Shown: in pieces, positions 1-9,800 of the stretch | How the letters are laid out: the number at the start of each line of letters is the position of its first letter | Position numbering within the stretch: the stretch's first letter is position 1 | DNA from: JABMRF01 sp964434235 | GTDB taxonomy: Bacteria > Patescibacteriota > Patescibacteriia > UBA11705 > JABHMO01 | DNA: 37,906 bases | Assembly (NCBI GenBank): GCA_964434235.1 | Contig: CAYSUN010000006.1 | Span: 1-37,906 of the forward strand | Direction: 5' to 3' | Program-made: the position numbers and the translations under genes | The notes under the pieces: generated by a model | Database searches by the model: none | The model's input: only the letters and a program-made list of their open reading frames with translations | What the model was told of the DNA's origin: nothing

Positions 1-61
1 GCACTATCCTTCCCCAATGACAAGCATTGGGGCTTGCCGTGCAGGCTTAGTCAACCAAAAA

Positions 62-84
62 AGGTTACATCATTGATGTAACCT
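62..84 (-). terminator. Intrinsic terminator of the phosphatase operon
   Basis: A perfect 11-bp inverted repeat (62-72 and 74-84, one-base loop, so the real loop must open a few pairs) is followed on the minus strand by a T-run (positions 62 to 57). The stem overlaps the TAG stop codon of the phosphatase gene at 83-85, so transcription ends right at the end of the coding sequence. Confidence 0.8.
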
Positions 85-826
85 ATCTCTTAAGTTGAAG
101 GTATTTATTCTGATCAGAAATCCAAATAACCAACGGACCACCATAATCAATTCCACAATGCAAACACAAATGCTTTTTGTCGTGAGAAATAGTTGGCCTA
201 GGACCAGAAATATGACCACTAACAACCAATTTTTTTGCCCCATGTTTTTTGGCTAAAGCCAATTCTCTCGAAAAAATTTGATCAGGACCAATTTGATCTT
301 TAGAAAAATTATCACCGTTTAATTCCTTCTTCTGTTTTCTCCAAGATGTCATTTTTAGTCCAGCGTGGACACAAATCAGATCTTCAGTCTCATAATAATA
401 AGGCAACGATCTCAAAAAATCAAGATGACTTGATGGCATAGCTTCACGCAATTCATCAATTATTATTGACAAAGAATATGAAGAAAACACATTATCAATT
501 GGCTTGTCAACACCATAACTTGCTAACAAATTTTCTTCATAACGAAGATACCAACGCATTACCCACGAATTTACAAAAGTAGCATCTAAAACTTTCAAAA
601 GGACGTACTCATGATTACCCATCAGGAAAATATGTCCTTTCTTCTGATAATCAATACATAAATCAATTAATCCCCTTGAATCAGGCCCTCGATCAAGATA
701 ATCACCAAGAAAAACCAACCTATGGGTACTTAGTAAACCCTGTCTTTCACAATAATTTAAAACAGCTTCAACTTCTCGCAAATGAGCATGAGTATCAGGA
801 ACAACAATTAATGGACGCTGATCCAT
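83..826 (-). CDS. PPP-family metallophosphoesterase (protein phosphatase / ApaH-like)
   Basis: Predicted dimetal phosphoesterase of the PPP superfamily, which removes phosphate from phosphoproteins or cleaves dinucleoside polyphosphates in the cytoplasm. Visible motifs in order: D11-T-H13 (the family usually has GDxHG, so the first glycines are missing), GDYLDRG at 41-47, GNHE at 70-73, HAGL around H154 and SGH around H205. These are the expected metal ligands and catalytic residues. The length, 247 aa, fits bacterial PrpA/PrpE/ApaH-like enzymes. The ATG lies one base after the stop of the upstream ADP-ribosylglycohydrolase gene, so the two are almost certainly co-transcribed and probably translationally coupled. 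Whether the substrate is protein or nucleotide cannot be told from the sequence. Confidence 0.9.
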   Translation of the reverse strand: MDQRPLIVVPDTHAHLREVEAVLNYCERQGLLSTHRLVFLGDYLDRGPDSRGLIDLCIDYQKKGHIFLMGNHEYVLLKVLDATFVNSWVMRWYLRYEENLLASYGVDKPIDNVFSSYSLSIIIDELREAMPSSHLDFLRSLPYYYETEDLICVHAGLKMTSWRKQKKELNGDNFSKDQIGPDQIFSRELALAKKHGAKKLVVSGHISGPRPTISHDKKHLCLHCGIDYGGPLVIWISDQNKYLQLKR

Positions 827-827
827 A

Positions 828-1850
828 CTATTTTTTCCCTCCTGTCAAAGATAATTGCTTTACCAAATTGATCATTTCTTCCTTTCTTTCCAATTCAATG
901 TTTAGACTTTCTAACCTAGAAATAACTGGCTCTGAACCATAAATAGCCCCGACAATGGCCCCAGCAAGACAACCAGTGCTATCACTATCTCCCGAATGAT
1001 TAACCGATACCTCAATCGCCTTGATTGGATTTGCTAGCATTGTTTTAACGGCAAATAAAGAAATAGCTAAAGCATCATGTCCCAACCAACCACCACCGCC
1101 GATTAACGATTGACCAACCTTCAAATCTATAAACTTTCCGTACGACAACACAGTTTGTTTCGAATCATCGATAAAAGAAGGTTCAGCCATAAAAAGAGCA
1201 TCAGTAATCGTCTTACTAACCACTGCTTTATTAGCAAAAGAAAAGTTCATAAAATAATGCCAAGTCAATTCAATTGCCTTGGTCCAACCTTCACCTTGAA
1301 CCAAAAAAGCAATCAACATTGCCAAAAAGCCAGCTGGTAAAAAAGCTTTTGCGTCACCGTGCGTTAAAGCAGCAGATTCCATTCCCAGCCGAAAAGCTCT
1401 TTGCGGATCATGCGAAAAAGCAATTCCAATCGGATGAACCCGCATTACTCCGCCACAACCAGCGCTTCTATTAATTGGTCGCTTGCTAGAACCAGGCAAG
1501 GCTCCTTGTAACGCAGAGATACAAGTATTACCAGGAGCACGCATTTGGGCTGGATCCTTCTGCGTATCATACCAACCTAAGTAAGCCGACCAAATATTCT
1601 GCAAAATTTTATCATCGTTATCCAAAACTAAATTTGAAGACAACAAACCACGCAAGGTAGCAATTGCCATTTGAGTATCATCAGAAATAACTGGACAACA
1701 ATGACCAAAAGCTGGTTGAGGAACACAAATTCCACCAGATCCAAATCGACGTTCAATATCTCCAAGTGAATAAAACTCAATTGAAGCACCAAGAGTATCC
1801 CCGTAAGCAGCCGCCAGCATACAACCAATCGCTCGATTTTCAATGTTCAT
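828..1850 (-). CDS. ADP-ribosylglycohydrolase family protein (DraG/ARH fold)
   Basis: Predicted to hydrolyse ADP-ribose from modified proteins or small molecules using two Mg2+ ions. Family signatures are present: GDTLGASIEF at about 17-26, SDDT at 56-59 (metal-binding acidic pair), a central RSAGCGGVMRVHPIG segment, HGD, and the C-terminal HSGDSDSTG at about 285-293 carrying the remaining metal-binding aspartates. At 340 aa it is a normal full-length member with no obvious lost residue. The start is supported by GGAGG at 1856-1860, five bases upstream, and by a strong promoter at 1883-1911. It is the first gene of a two-gene operon with the PPP phosphatase. Both products are 'eraser' enzymes, which fits an operon that reverses protein modification; that link is inference. 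Confidence 0.93.
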   Translation of the reverse strand: MNIENRAIGCMLAAAYGDTLGASIEFYSLGDIERRFGSGGICVPQPAFGHCCPVISDDTQMAIATLRGLLSSNLVLDNDDKILQNIWSAYLGWYDTQKDPAQMRAPGNTCISALQGALPGSSKRPINRSAGCGGVMRVHPIGIAFSHDPQRAFRLGMESAALTHGDAKAFLPAGFLAMLIAFLVQGEGWTKAIELTWHYFMNFSFANKAVVSKTITDALFMAEPSFIDDSKQTVLSYGKFIDLKVGQSLIGGGGWLGHDALAISLFAVKTMLANPIKAIEVSVNHSGDSDSTGCLAGAIVGAIYGSEPVISRLESLNIELERKEEMINLVKQLSLTGGKK

Positions 1851-1882
1851 TTGTTCCTCCTATATTTTCTTTTGAACTACTT

Positions 1883-1911
1883 ATTTTACATAAAAAACTC
1901 GTTTATGTCAA
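1883..1911 (-). promoter_or_regulatory. Sigma70-type promoter of the ADP-ribosylglycohydrolase operon
   Basis: On the minus strand TTGACA (1906-1911) and TAAAAT (1883-1888) are separated by 17 bases. Transcription would start near 1876, about 26 bases before the ATG. The -35 box lies in the loop of the terminator hairpin at 1892-1932, and one terminator arm forms most of the spacer, so promoter and upstream terminator are physically overlaid. Confidence 0.7.
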
Positions 1912-1932
1912 GAGACTTAAAACGAGTTTTTT
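1892..1932 (-). terminator. Intrinsic terminator between the 113-aa gene and the ADP-ribosylglycohydrolase operon
   Basis: Two perfect 13-base arms (1892-1904 and 1920-1932) around a 15-base loop, with A6/T6 at the ends, so it can work on either strand. On the minus strand it ends transcription coming from the 1965-5558 genes. Confidence 0.75.
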
Positions 1933-1964
1933 ATTATAGAAAAAATAAACTAAATTTAGCCATT

Positions 1965-2306
1965 TTAGGCCGTCATGGCACTTTTCTTCATTGCCTCAAA
2001 CATTTCTTGCTCAGTTTCAAATCCAGGTCTTTCAGGAAATCTAGGTTTTATTTTTTCGTTAAAAATGTCTAAAGTCAAGGGAACAAAGGTATAAATATCT
2101 ATATTTTCAGAATCATTTTTCCTTTCAAAAACAAATTTATCATTGTTTTCTTCAATAATTCTAGAAATTTCCATTGTTCTTTCTTTTACTGTATCAAACC
2201 ACACAATATACTTATCTTGAACTCGCACATCCATAGCAATTAAAACAGTAGAATCACTTTCACACGTTACGTAATAAACACGATCAGAAAAATTATGGTC
2301 ATGCAT
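1965..2306 (-). CDS. Hypothetical protein, 113 aa
   Basis: No family recognised. It is a small soluble, acidic-to-neutral protein with no signal peptide or membrane segment. The N-terminal part looks like alternating beta strands (a VYYVTCESDSTVLIAMDVRV-type pattern), and a proline-rich stretch (KPRFPERPGFE) lies near the C-terminus before a short helix. It starts 45 bases after the stop of the 1015-aa gene and is followed by an intrinsic terminator at 1892-1932, so it is probably the last gene of that transcription unit. No Shine-Dalgarno sequence is visible. It could be a partner or regulator of the large upstream protein, but only position suggests this. Confidence 0.7.
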   Translation of the reverse strand: MHDHNFSDRVYYVTCESDSTVLIAMDVRVQDKYIVWFDTVKERTMEISRIIEENNDKFVFERKNDSENIDIYTFVPLTLDIFNEKIKPRFPERPGFETEQEMFEAMKKSAMTA

Positions 2307-2351
2307 ATAATTTATTTTTTATCATTTAATTTATTGCTATATTCTATTTTT

Positions 2352-5300
2352 TTATTCACCTTTTAATTGCTTTAAATATTTTTCCAAACTATCCGGTAAT
2401 TTATTAAGATCATCTTCTGATGGATTCTGTTTTTGCCAATTTTCAGCAAAGGTCAGAAGACTATCAAACAGTTCAAAATCAAATTTTTTATCCAACCACA
2501 AGCATTTAACTCCTAAAGAAAAATAAATATCCAAAACATACGGCCCATCAAAATCAATCCGATGGATAACACAATTAGATTTATCAGTTCTATATTGTTC
2601 ATAAAAACTGTTTTCCATTTCGGCTTTTTGAGTATCAGTCATTATCGGATATTTAGTTTTTATGTAATGACTAATTTTACGTTTTATTTGAGAAGCTGTT
2701 ATATCTTTTTTTTCTGACAACAAATTTTCTATATACAAGATGTACTCCTTGGCTTTTACATCATTCACGTTGCTACCCAACCCAAAATTACTCTTCTCTC
2801 CATTTTCGAAAATATTTATTTCATATTGATTACAATTTCCGCACCAAAAAAAATTCAAAGAAAATTCCTCCTTTTCAAAAACTTTAGCTTGCTTTTGTAT
2901 TGGCAAATCAGGGATCCTGGTCTCTGCTTCGGCCAGAGCATAAGCTTCCTTGACATCTAATCCATCAAATAAGGCAGAAGAAAAGCTAGCTACCTTTTTC
3001 ATAAATAAAATTTGGGCTATTCCAGTCTTTGCTAAGTTAGAAAAATAATCTAACGCTTCTTGAGCCACTTGTGGTTCATGACCAAAATAGAAATGAGAAA
3101 CCGTCTCCAAACCCCACATACCATTGTATTGATACCAACGCAACCAAGTCTCTCTATCTAAACCAGAAAGGTCTAAGTTATAACTACCATTCAGCCAACT
3201 AAGTTGCATAATCATATTCCCTATTTTAACTTCCCTATTGATTTTTGAACGCATTTCATGACCAGCTTCCATGTCTAAAATATCCAAAGGCGTTTGAGCC
3301 AATATCACAGCTTGCTCTATTGGCAATCCATTTATTTCCTTAATATCACCCTCAAGTAACTGGGCAATAACCTCATCCCGAACCTCTTCTGTTTTGCAAG
3401 CTATATATTGAAAATCCTCTTGAGCAATACCACATCTAAACATTTGCTCATTACCTGACTGATATCCATCTTCTTCTTGATCCTTAAAAAGTTGTTCTGG
3501 GCTTTGTCTTTCTTTATAACCTTGGTCAGGATCAGTTGTACCATACCTGTCTTGTACATAAGCAAACCAATCTGTACGATCAAACACACGAGGATTAATA
3601 ACTAAACTTACATTATTCGGAAAATTAATTGACTCACTTCCAAACTTTTTAAACCCTTTTTGCGAAAACGTTCTAGTAAAAACACTATCCGCACCGCCCT
3701 GAACCATATCTTCATGACTAGACCAACCTTCATAAAGCAAACCTCTTTTAAATCGAGCATGCGTACACAACAAACCATTTTTCAAAGTTTGAACAAAAGA
3801 CCCACTCTCAACTGCTGCAGTAAACAAAGAATGAAAAATAACGTAAGGTGACATCTTTTGCAATTCCTTGTGTCGACCCTCCCTAACTATTGTATGATAA
3901 CCTGGAAAAACCTCTTTTCTCTGCAAACAATCCAAAACTTCAGGTGGTACACTATCAACTTTTTCTTGCCACATATATCGAGCTTTTTTGTATTGCAATT
4001 CTGCTTCCTCCTCTGGTATCTCTAGTCCAGTTGAAATTTCTAAATGCTCTCGAAAAATTTCATCAATTTTCTCCCCTAATTCTTTTGGATCATTAATTTC
4101 GCTATTAGGTATTTCAATACGAACCAACCCTAAGGAAGACAAAACAGGCCTTTTCCCATGATTACCCAAACTGACCCTTATTTTAATGTTTCCAATTTCT
4201 AAAGTATATGCTTCAGACAGAGACATTTCATTACCACCATTCTTTTGCTCATAACGTATATTATCTGAAGTTACAACACCAGAACCATCAGCCTTCATTT
4301 GCTTTAATTTTTCTATAATACGACGATATTTATCAGAAGTTAATTTAAAACTGATTTCAAACCTTCCCAAATCACTAGCATCAATTAAATCAACTTGCTG
4401 ATTCTCTATATCATCAGCATCTGCTAAAATGGCCACACTAGAACGAAGTGTTTCTAATTTTTCAATTTTTCTAATTCTTTCCAAAGCACCAGGAACCCGC
4501 TTAGGTCCAACTGATCCCTCCTTCTTGCTCAAATTTTTCTTTTCCAAATCAAAACGCTTGATTAAATATCTTCGTCTACCAAGTAAGCTTGCTTCTATTT
4601 TTTTTGCTGATTCGAGTTCCAAACCAGAAACCAAAACAATTTCTTTAATTTTTTCTTCACTTAAATTGTTTACTAATAAAGTCGCTTGCTCTTTCATTTC
4701 CTGCTCATCAATAGAAGAAAAAACCTGCCCAGCTTGAAAACTTGGATTAAGCATTGTTTCTAATTCCTTAATTTCATCAGCTAAAAAATCCTTAGGCCCA
4801 CCCTGAGCTCGAAAATTTAGACTTCCTCCATTATCAATTCTATATGCTTGTCCATCTGCTCCCTGAACAATGTTATCATAAACCAAACCAACAACATCCC
4901 AATTTGCTAAATAAGCATCTGTCACAAAACCCTTTATAACATCCTCCCTATCAGTCAAATCTTCTCTATCCATTGATTTAGCTCCTGGTATTTCCCTAGA
5001 AGCTATTGCTAAACGACCCTCGAACTCAAAAAGTTGAGAGTCTACAGCATTAATTCCAACTTGTTTATAAATAGCATTGCTAATAAATTCTGCTCTAGCT
5101 TGATCAGAATTTTTATAGAATTTAACATAATATTTTTCCATGGTAGACTTATCAATATACCAACCACCTTCATTGGATCCAAGTTGATTAGAAATCTTCA
5201 AAAACGTACCTTGTAACATTTTTTCTGCTAATTCAGCCTGCTCCCGCACCAACGGATTATCATCTTTTTCCAAAAAACTTTTCATTTTTTCTTGCAAAAC

Positions 5301-5399
5301 TTTTAGTTTGGATTTTTTTTCAAAAATCTCCTCCAAAGAAAAACTTACATCAGATTTTTCTGGTACTTGATCTTGATTAATAGCACCTTCTATTTTCAT
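2352..5399 (-). CDS. Large multidomain protein: kinase-fold N-terminal domain, possible ADP-ribosyltransferase-like middle
   Basis: 1015 aa, no signal peptide or membrane segment. Residues about 70-200 look like a HipA/PI3-4-kinase-type ATP-binding domain: a glycine-rich GSNEGG turn at 74-79, VKF with Lys93 as likely ATP-binding lysine, NWD at 166-168 followed by Asn176 as the catalytic-loop equivalent, and IDNGG at 188-192 as the metal-binding DFG equivalent. Residues about 515-680 carry an ADP-ribosyltransferase-like pattern: FHSLF with His523, a LKNGLL segment at 539-544, FTR at 574-576, and GNEQMFRCGI at 649-658 with Glu651 where ARTs place the catalytic glutamate, then a helix-strand IACKTEEVR. 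This second call is weak. The rest (200-470 and 700-1015) is unrecognised. It lies between a 44-aa and a 113-aa gene and upstream of an eraser operon (ADP-ribosylglycohydrolase plus phosphatase). Confidence 0.85.
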   Translation of the reverse strand: MKIEGAINQDQVPEKSDVSFSLEEIFEKKSKLKVLQEKMKSFLEKDDNPLVREQAELAEKMLQGTFLKISNQLGSNEGGWYIDKSTMEKYYVKFYKNSDQARAEFISNAIYKQVGINAVDSQLFEFEGRLAIASREIPGAKSMDREDLTDREDVIKGFVTDAYLANWDVVGLVYDNIVQGADGQAYRIDNGGSLNFRAQGGPKDFLADEIKELETMLNPSFQAGQVFSSIDEQEMKEQATLLVNNLSEEKIKEIVLVSGLELESAKKIEASLLGRRRYLIKRFDLEKKNLSKKEGSVGPKRVPGALERIRKIEKLETLRSSVAILADADDIENQQVDLIDASDLGRFEISFKLTSDKYRRIIEKLKQMKADGSGVVTSDNIRYEQKNGGNEMSLSEAYTLEIGNIKIRVSLGNHGKRPVLSSLGLVRIEIPNSEINDPKELGEKIDEIFREHLEISTGLEIPEEEAELQYKKARYMWQEKVDSVPPEVLDCLQRKEVFPGYHTIVREGRHKELQKMSPYVIFHSLFTAAVESGSFVQTLKNGLLCTHARFKRGLLYEGWSSHEDMVQGGADSVFTRTFSQKGFKKFGSESINFPNNVSLVINPRVFDRTDWFAYVQDRYGTTDPDQGYKERQSPEQLFKDQEEDGYQSGNEQMFRCGIAQEDFQYIACKTEEVRDEVIAQLLEGDIKEINGLPIEQAVILAQTPLDILDMEAGHEMRSKINREVKIGNMIMQLSWLNGSYNLDLSGLDRETWLRWYQYNGMWGLETVSHFYFGHEPQVAQEALDYFSNLAKTGIAQILFMKKVASFSSALFDGLDVKEAYALAEAETRIPDLPIQKQAKVFEKEEFSLNFFWCGNCNQYEINIFENGEKSNFGLGSNVNDVKAKEYILYIENLLSEKKDITASQIKRKISHYIKTKYPIMTDTQKAEMENSFYEQYRTDKSNCVIHRIDFDGPYVLDIYFSLGVKCLWLDKKFDFELFDSLLTFAENWQKQNPSEDDLNKLPDSLEKYLKQLKGE

Positions 5400-5423
5400 A
5401 TGTATAAATTATATATTAACAAT

Positions 5424-5558
5424 TTAACCATTCTTTTTTATTTTATTAATATCAGCAAGAACTCCTTGAAGTGCTTTTTCTAAACTTTTAACTAAGCGCT
5501 TCTTCTCCTGTTTATTTTTTGCTGGTAAAGGTTTTAGTTTTTTAATGTTTAACGTCAT
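5424..5558 (-). CDS. Small lysine-rich protein, 44 aa
   Basis: An ATG-initiated frame of 44 codons ending in TAA, 24 bases upstream of the 1015-aa gene on the same strand. The product is strongly basic and helical, beginning MTLNIKKLKPLPAKNKQE and ending with NKIKKNG. Hydrophobic residues fall at helix spacing in the second half, so a short amphipathic helix is likely. No clear Shine-Dalgarno sequence is seen, as for several neighbours. The coding call rests on position and on the intact frame in an otherwise empty 212-base gap. It may be a leader peptide or a small partner (for example an antidote) of the large protein; neither can be shown here. Confidence 0.5.
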   Translation of the reverse strand: MTLNIKKLKPLPAKNKQEKKRLVKSLEKALQGVLADINKIKKNG

Positions 5559-5611
5559 ACATTTATGAAAATATAATATTGAAATAATTGCCTTTTAATA
5601 TTTAAATATAT

Positions 5612-6757
5612 TTATTTATTTGGATTAACAATAACTATATCTAAATGATCTTTAAGCTTTGGAATTTTCTTGACCCAAAATGGCGATAGTTCGACTTGAA
5701 CACTTTCTACATTATCAAAACTGGCTAAATATAATTCTACACCTTTTGGACTTAAGCCAACCATTTTGTCTTTATCGAAAATTTCATTATCTGCTTTGAT
5801 AACTGAATCACCCTCAACGTGAACTTTCACTTTAGCAGTTTTATCACTATCATTGTAATCTTGAACTTTATAAGTCAGCTTCTCCATACTAACGCTGAGT
5901 AAATCTTGCCCAGCTGGAACTGCTTGTTTGAGACGATCACCAGCAACTTCAATAATTTTATTTTGATCCAAACCAATCATTTTTACTTTTATTTTTAGAG
6001 TAACATTAAATTCATCTTGTTTCGCTCCTTCTTTAACATCAGCATCTTCTTCTAAAACTTGTTTGGAAACGACCAAAGAAACAAAATTATCATTTGGCAA
6101 TTGATCTTCAAATAATTTTATCGCTTGATTATACAACTGTTCAGTCAAAGCATCACTGGCTGTGACTATATCAATTGATTTAACTACTAAAATCTTTTCT
6201 CCTGAACTTTTAATGGTTGCTTTGCTTTCAGCGTAAACTTGACTTTGTAAACCTTCCCAAAGTCCGGGGATAGTAAAAGTTGTTGGTTCAAGTTCCTCAA
6301 AAGCATTTGGATCATCAGCATAAACATCAGCTTCAATCTCTCCCCTAGCTGGAATATCTACTCGATCACTAAGTCTAAGCAAAATACCATCTTGAGTTAT
6401 AAGTCTAGTAGTTTTAACTAAAGTTTGTGCCTCATCTCTTTTGTTAATTAAAGTAACCTGCCCGATTGATTCCCCTTGTAAAATTTCTGAACCAGTTGCC
6501 TGTCCGACTCCAGTTCCTTCAACCTCAGTTTCATACAAAACTCCTGGCAAAACGCCACTTTCAAGGCTTCCTCCATCAGTAATAACATCATAAACAAAAT
6601 CAGTTTCAACTGCTGTTGTTGTTGGAGTTACTTTTATAATTGCTCTACTGGCTGAAAAATACAAAATAAAAATTACTAAAATTACAGTAACTATTACAAA
6701 ACCAAAAATCATTTTTTTGTACCCCTCGGTTACTCGTGGATTTTTCTTGATGTACAT
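5612..6757 (-). CDS. Single-pass membrane protein with baseplate-J-like region
   Basis: 381 aa. A short positive N-terminus is followed by one hydrophobic segment (about 17-36), with the remaining chain probably outside the membrane. The exterior part starts with the RAIIKVTPTT strand pattern and continues with a beta-rich region containing an oligosaccharide-free 'R-L-x(n)-R-V-D-I-P-A' repeat-like motif (residues about 125-140), then TFTIPGLWEGLQSQVYAES. This arrangement matches proteins usually annotated 'baseplate J/gp47 family' in Candidate Phyla Radiation genomes. No phage genes surround it; the neighbours are dnaE and the kinase-like gene. The function is unknown, and a cell-envelope role is more likely than a tail structure. 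It starts 61 bases after the dnaE stop and may be co-transcribed with it. Confidence 0.75.
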   Translation of the reverse strand: MYIKKNPRVTEGYKKMIFGFVIVTVILVIFILYFSASRAIIKVTPTTTAVETDFVYDVITDGGSLESGVLPGVLYETEVEGTGVGQATGSEILQGESIGQVTLINKRDEAQTLVKTTRLITQDGILLRLSDRVDIPARGEIEADVYADDPNAFEELEPTTFTIPGLWEGLQSQVYAESKATIKSSGEKILVVKSIDIVTASDALTEQLYNQAIKLFEDQLPNDNFVSLVVSKQVLEEDADVKEGAKQDEFNVTLKIKVKMIGLDQNKIIEVAGDRLKQAVPAGQDLLSVSMEKLTYKVQDYNDSDKTAKVKVHVEGDSVIKADNEIFDKDKMVGLSPKGVELYLASFDNVESVQVELSPFWVKKIPKLKDHLDIVIVNPNK

Positions 6758-6818
6758 ATTGTTATATTTATTTACCTTTAATTATTTTAGCAAATTTTTG
6801 TACTTATAGTCAAAATAT

Positions 6819-9800
6819 CTAGGCTGAAACAATTGCATCTTGGCCAAGCAATCCCTGAATCTTATTTTTACTTTCTTCACTAGTATCTATTAAAAAATTT
6901 GTTTTAATCATTTTATCATTAACCCTTAAAACTACCTGCTGTTTACCTGGTATTGCCATAAAAAGCATTTTTACTTTGGAAGCAAAATCTTTACTTGCTC
7001 CGATTGGATAATTTATAATAAATCTTTGCCCATTAAACCCAGTTCCAGTTGAAAATTCTTGACTATTATTACCAAGCTCATTCATAATCAATTTTTCAGT
7101 TTGAGCATTAACATTCCAAAACTTATTCGCCAAAATTTTCACTTCACCATCTTTGTCTGAAACGGTCCCTTCAACAATAACAACATTTCCCTCTGCCCAA
7201 ATTTGTTGCGGTTCTAATTCTTTATACAAACGAGGAAAAACCAAACATTCAACTGCTCTTTTTTCATCTTCAATAGTCAGAAAAAGCATTGGATCACCCT
7301 TTTTTGTAACGATCTTTTTGATTATTGTAATAACTCCACCAGCGCGAACACTTGTTTTATCACCTTTAACTTGCAAAACTTTTTCTACTGGTTGAAGTAA
7401 GCCTAAAAACTTTTTACTATACTCAGTAAAAGGATGCTCACTTACATACAAGCCTAAAAATTCTTTTTCCCAAGACAAAATTTGCTGATCCCCAAAATCT
7501 GTAACTTCACGCAAAACCAAACCAGGCAAAGAATTTTCATTGTTGGTTAAACTAAATAAGTTAACTTGTTTTGCATTTTTTGCTTGCTCAATTTCTTTGA
7601 TATAAAGAAGCATCTTATCAACATTTTCCAACAAAACTGAACGACGAGCAAACATATCCAAAGCTCCACTTTTTATTAAACCTTCTAACGATTTTTTATT
7701 CAAATGTTGACTACCAAGCCGACCAAGAAAATCATCTAAATTTTCATAAGCACCATTTTCTTTACGCTCGTGAATAATACCATGAGCAACATTCTCACCC
7801 ACATTTCTAATAGCCGATAAACCGAAACGAATTCTTGGTAATTTTAATTTTAGTGATTGAGCTACAACTGTAAAAGTTGAAAATGATTCATTAACACTTG
7901 GTGGTAAAATCTCAATATACATTTGTCGACATTCATCAATTTCAATAGAAATTCTATCCATATTATGCTGATCAGCAGTTAACAAAGCAGCCATAAATTC
8001 AGTTGGATAATTTGCTTTCAGATAAGCCGTTTGATAAGCCACAAAAGCATAACAAGCAGCATGTGATTTATTAAAACCATACTCAGCAAACTTTTCCATA
8101 CTTTCAAAAGTTTCCTTGGCTACGCTAGCAGAAATCTTATTTTTTTGACAACCTTCTAAAAATTCTTTTTTCATTTTTTCCATCAAATCAGCAATTTTCT
8201 TACCCATGGCTTTGCGCAAAGTATCAGCTTGTCCGCCCGTAAAACCGGCCATTTCTTTTGACAATTGCATCACTTGTTCCTGATAAACTATTACACCATA
8301 AGTATTTTTCAAAGATTCCTTCATGATTGGATCAAGATAAACAATTTCCTTTTCACCATGTTTACGAGCAATAAATTCATCAACCATACCTGAGTTCAAT
8401 GGTCCGGGACGATACAAAGCTACCATGGCAATCAGATCTTCAAATTCTGTTGGTCGAAGTTGTTTAAGATAACGTTTCATGCCACTAGATTCAAACTGAA
8501 ACACACCAGTTGTCTGTCCCTTTTGAAAAAGTTCATAAGCCTTTTTATCATCCAAAGGAATTTTATCTAGATTGATTTTCACGCTGTGAATTTTTTCTAT
8601 AATATCACAAGCACGCTCCATAATCGTTAAATTTTTTAAACCCAAAAAATCCATTTTCAATAAACCTAAATCTTCAACTGGATGCAACGAATATTGAGTA
8701 ATAATAGCATCTTCCTTATCTCGAGAATACTGACAAGGACAATATTCAGTCATTTCATTTCGAGTAATTACCACACCACAAGCGTGAGTTGACGCGTGCC
8801 GAGCAACTCCTTCTAACTTTTTCGCAAAGCCAAGTAACCTTTTCGCATCATCACTTTTATCATAAATTGCTTTTACTTCTCCAACTTTGGTAATCGCTTC
8901 ATTCAATTTCATGCCCATCGGAATAAGTTTGGATATTTGATCACAAAAATTATATGGCATATCCAAAACTCGACCCACATCTTTGACCGCAGCTCTCGCC
9001 GCCATAGTTCCAAAAGTAATAATTTGCGCTACGTGCTCTTTGCCATATTTTTGTTCAACATAACGAAGTACATCATCTCTTTTTTCATCAGCAAAATCAA
9101 TATCAATATCAGGCATTGAAATACGATCTGGATTTAAAAACCTTTCAAACAAAAGATCATATCTGAGCGGATCTAAATTTGTTATCCAAAGTAAATAAGC
9201 CACAATACTACCCGCAGCACTTCCTCTACCCGGACCAACCATTACGCCATTAGCTCGCGACCAATCTGTAAAATCTTGTACAATTAAAAAGTATGAAGCG
9301 TAACCAGTTTTTTGGATTACCCCAAGTTCATATTCCAATCGATCAATTATTTTTTGCTCTTGCTCAGTAAATTTTTCTTTCTTAGGATCAAATAAATATC
9401 TTTCAAGAATCTTGGCGTAACAAGAATTTCTCAAATGCTCAAAATCAGTTAACCCAGCTGGCACTTCGAAGTGTGGCAATTGAATTACTCCAAGCGGAAT
9501 CTCCAAACTACATTGCTCAGCAATTTTTATCGTATTTTCTAAAACTTCAGGATTTGAACGAAAAGCATCAGTCATTTTCTCACATTCGTACAAAGAAAAA
9601 TCTTCGCCCAAATAACTCATACGATCTTTATCATTTAAAGTTTTCTTGGTTTGCAAACAGATTAAAATATCATGAGCTTCCGCATCTTCTGAATTCAGAT
9701 AATGACTATCATTAGTAGCCACAACATTAATATTATATTTTTTCGCTAAATCAAAAATTTTATTATTTACTGTTTTTTGATCAGGAATATTCGGATGAGA

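Noticed and set aside
1..50. Hairpin CCCCAATG/CATTGGGG (12-19, 25-32) at the left edge, with a GC-richer tail
   Set aside because: It could belong to a terminator, repeat or RNA gene, but too little sequence is visible to name it.
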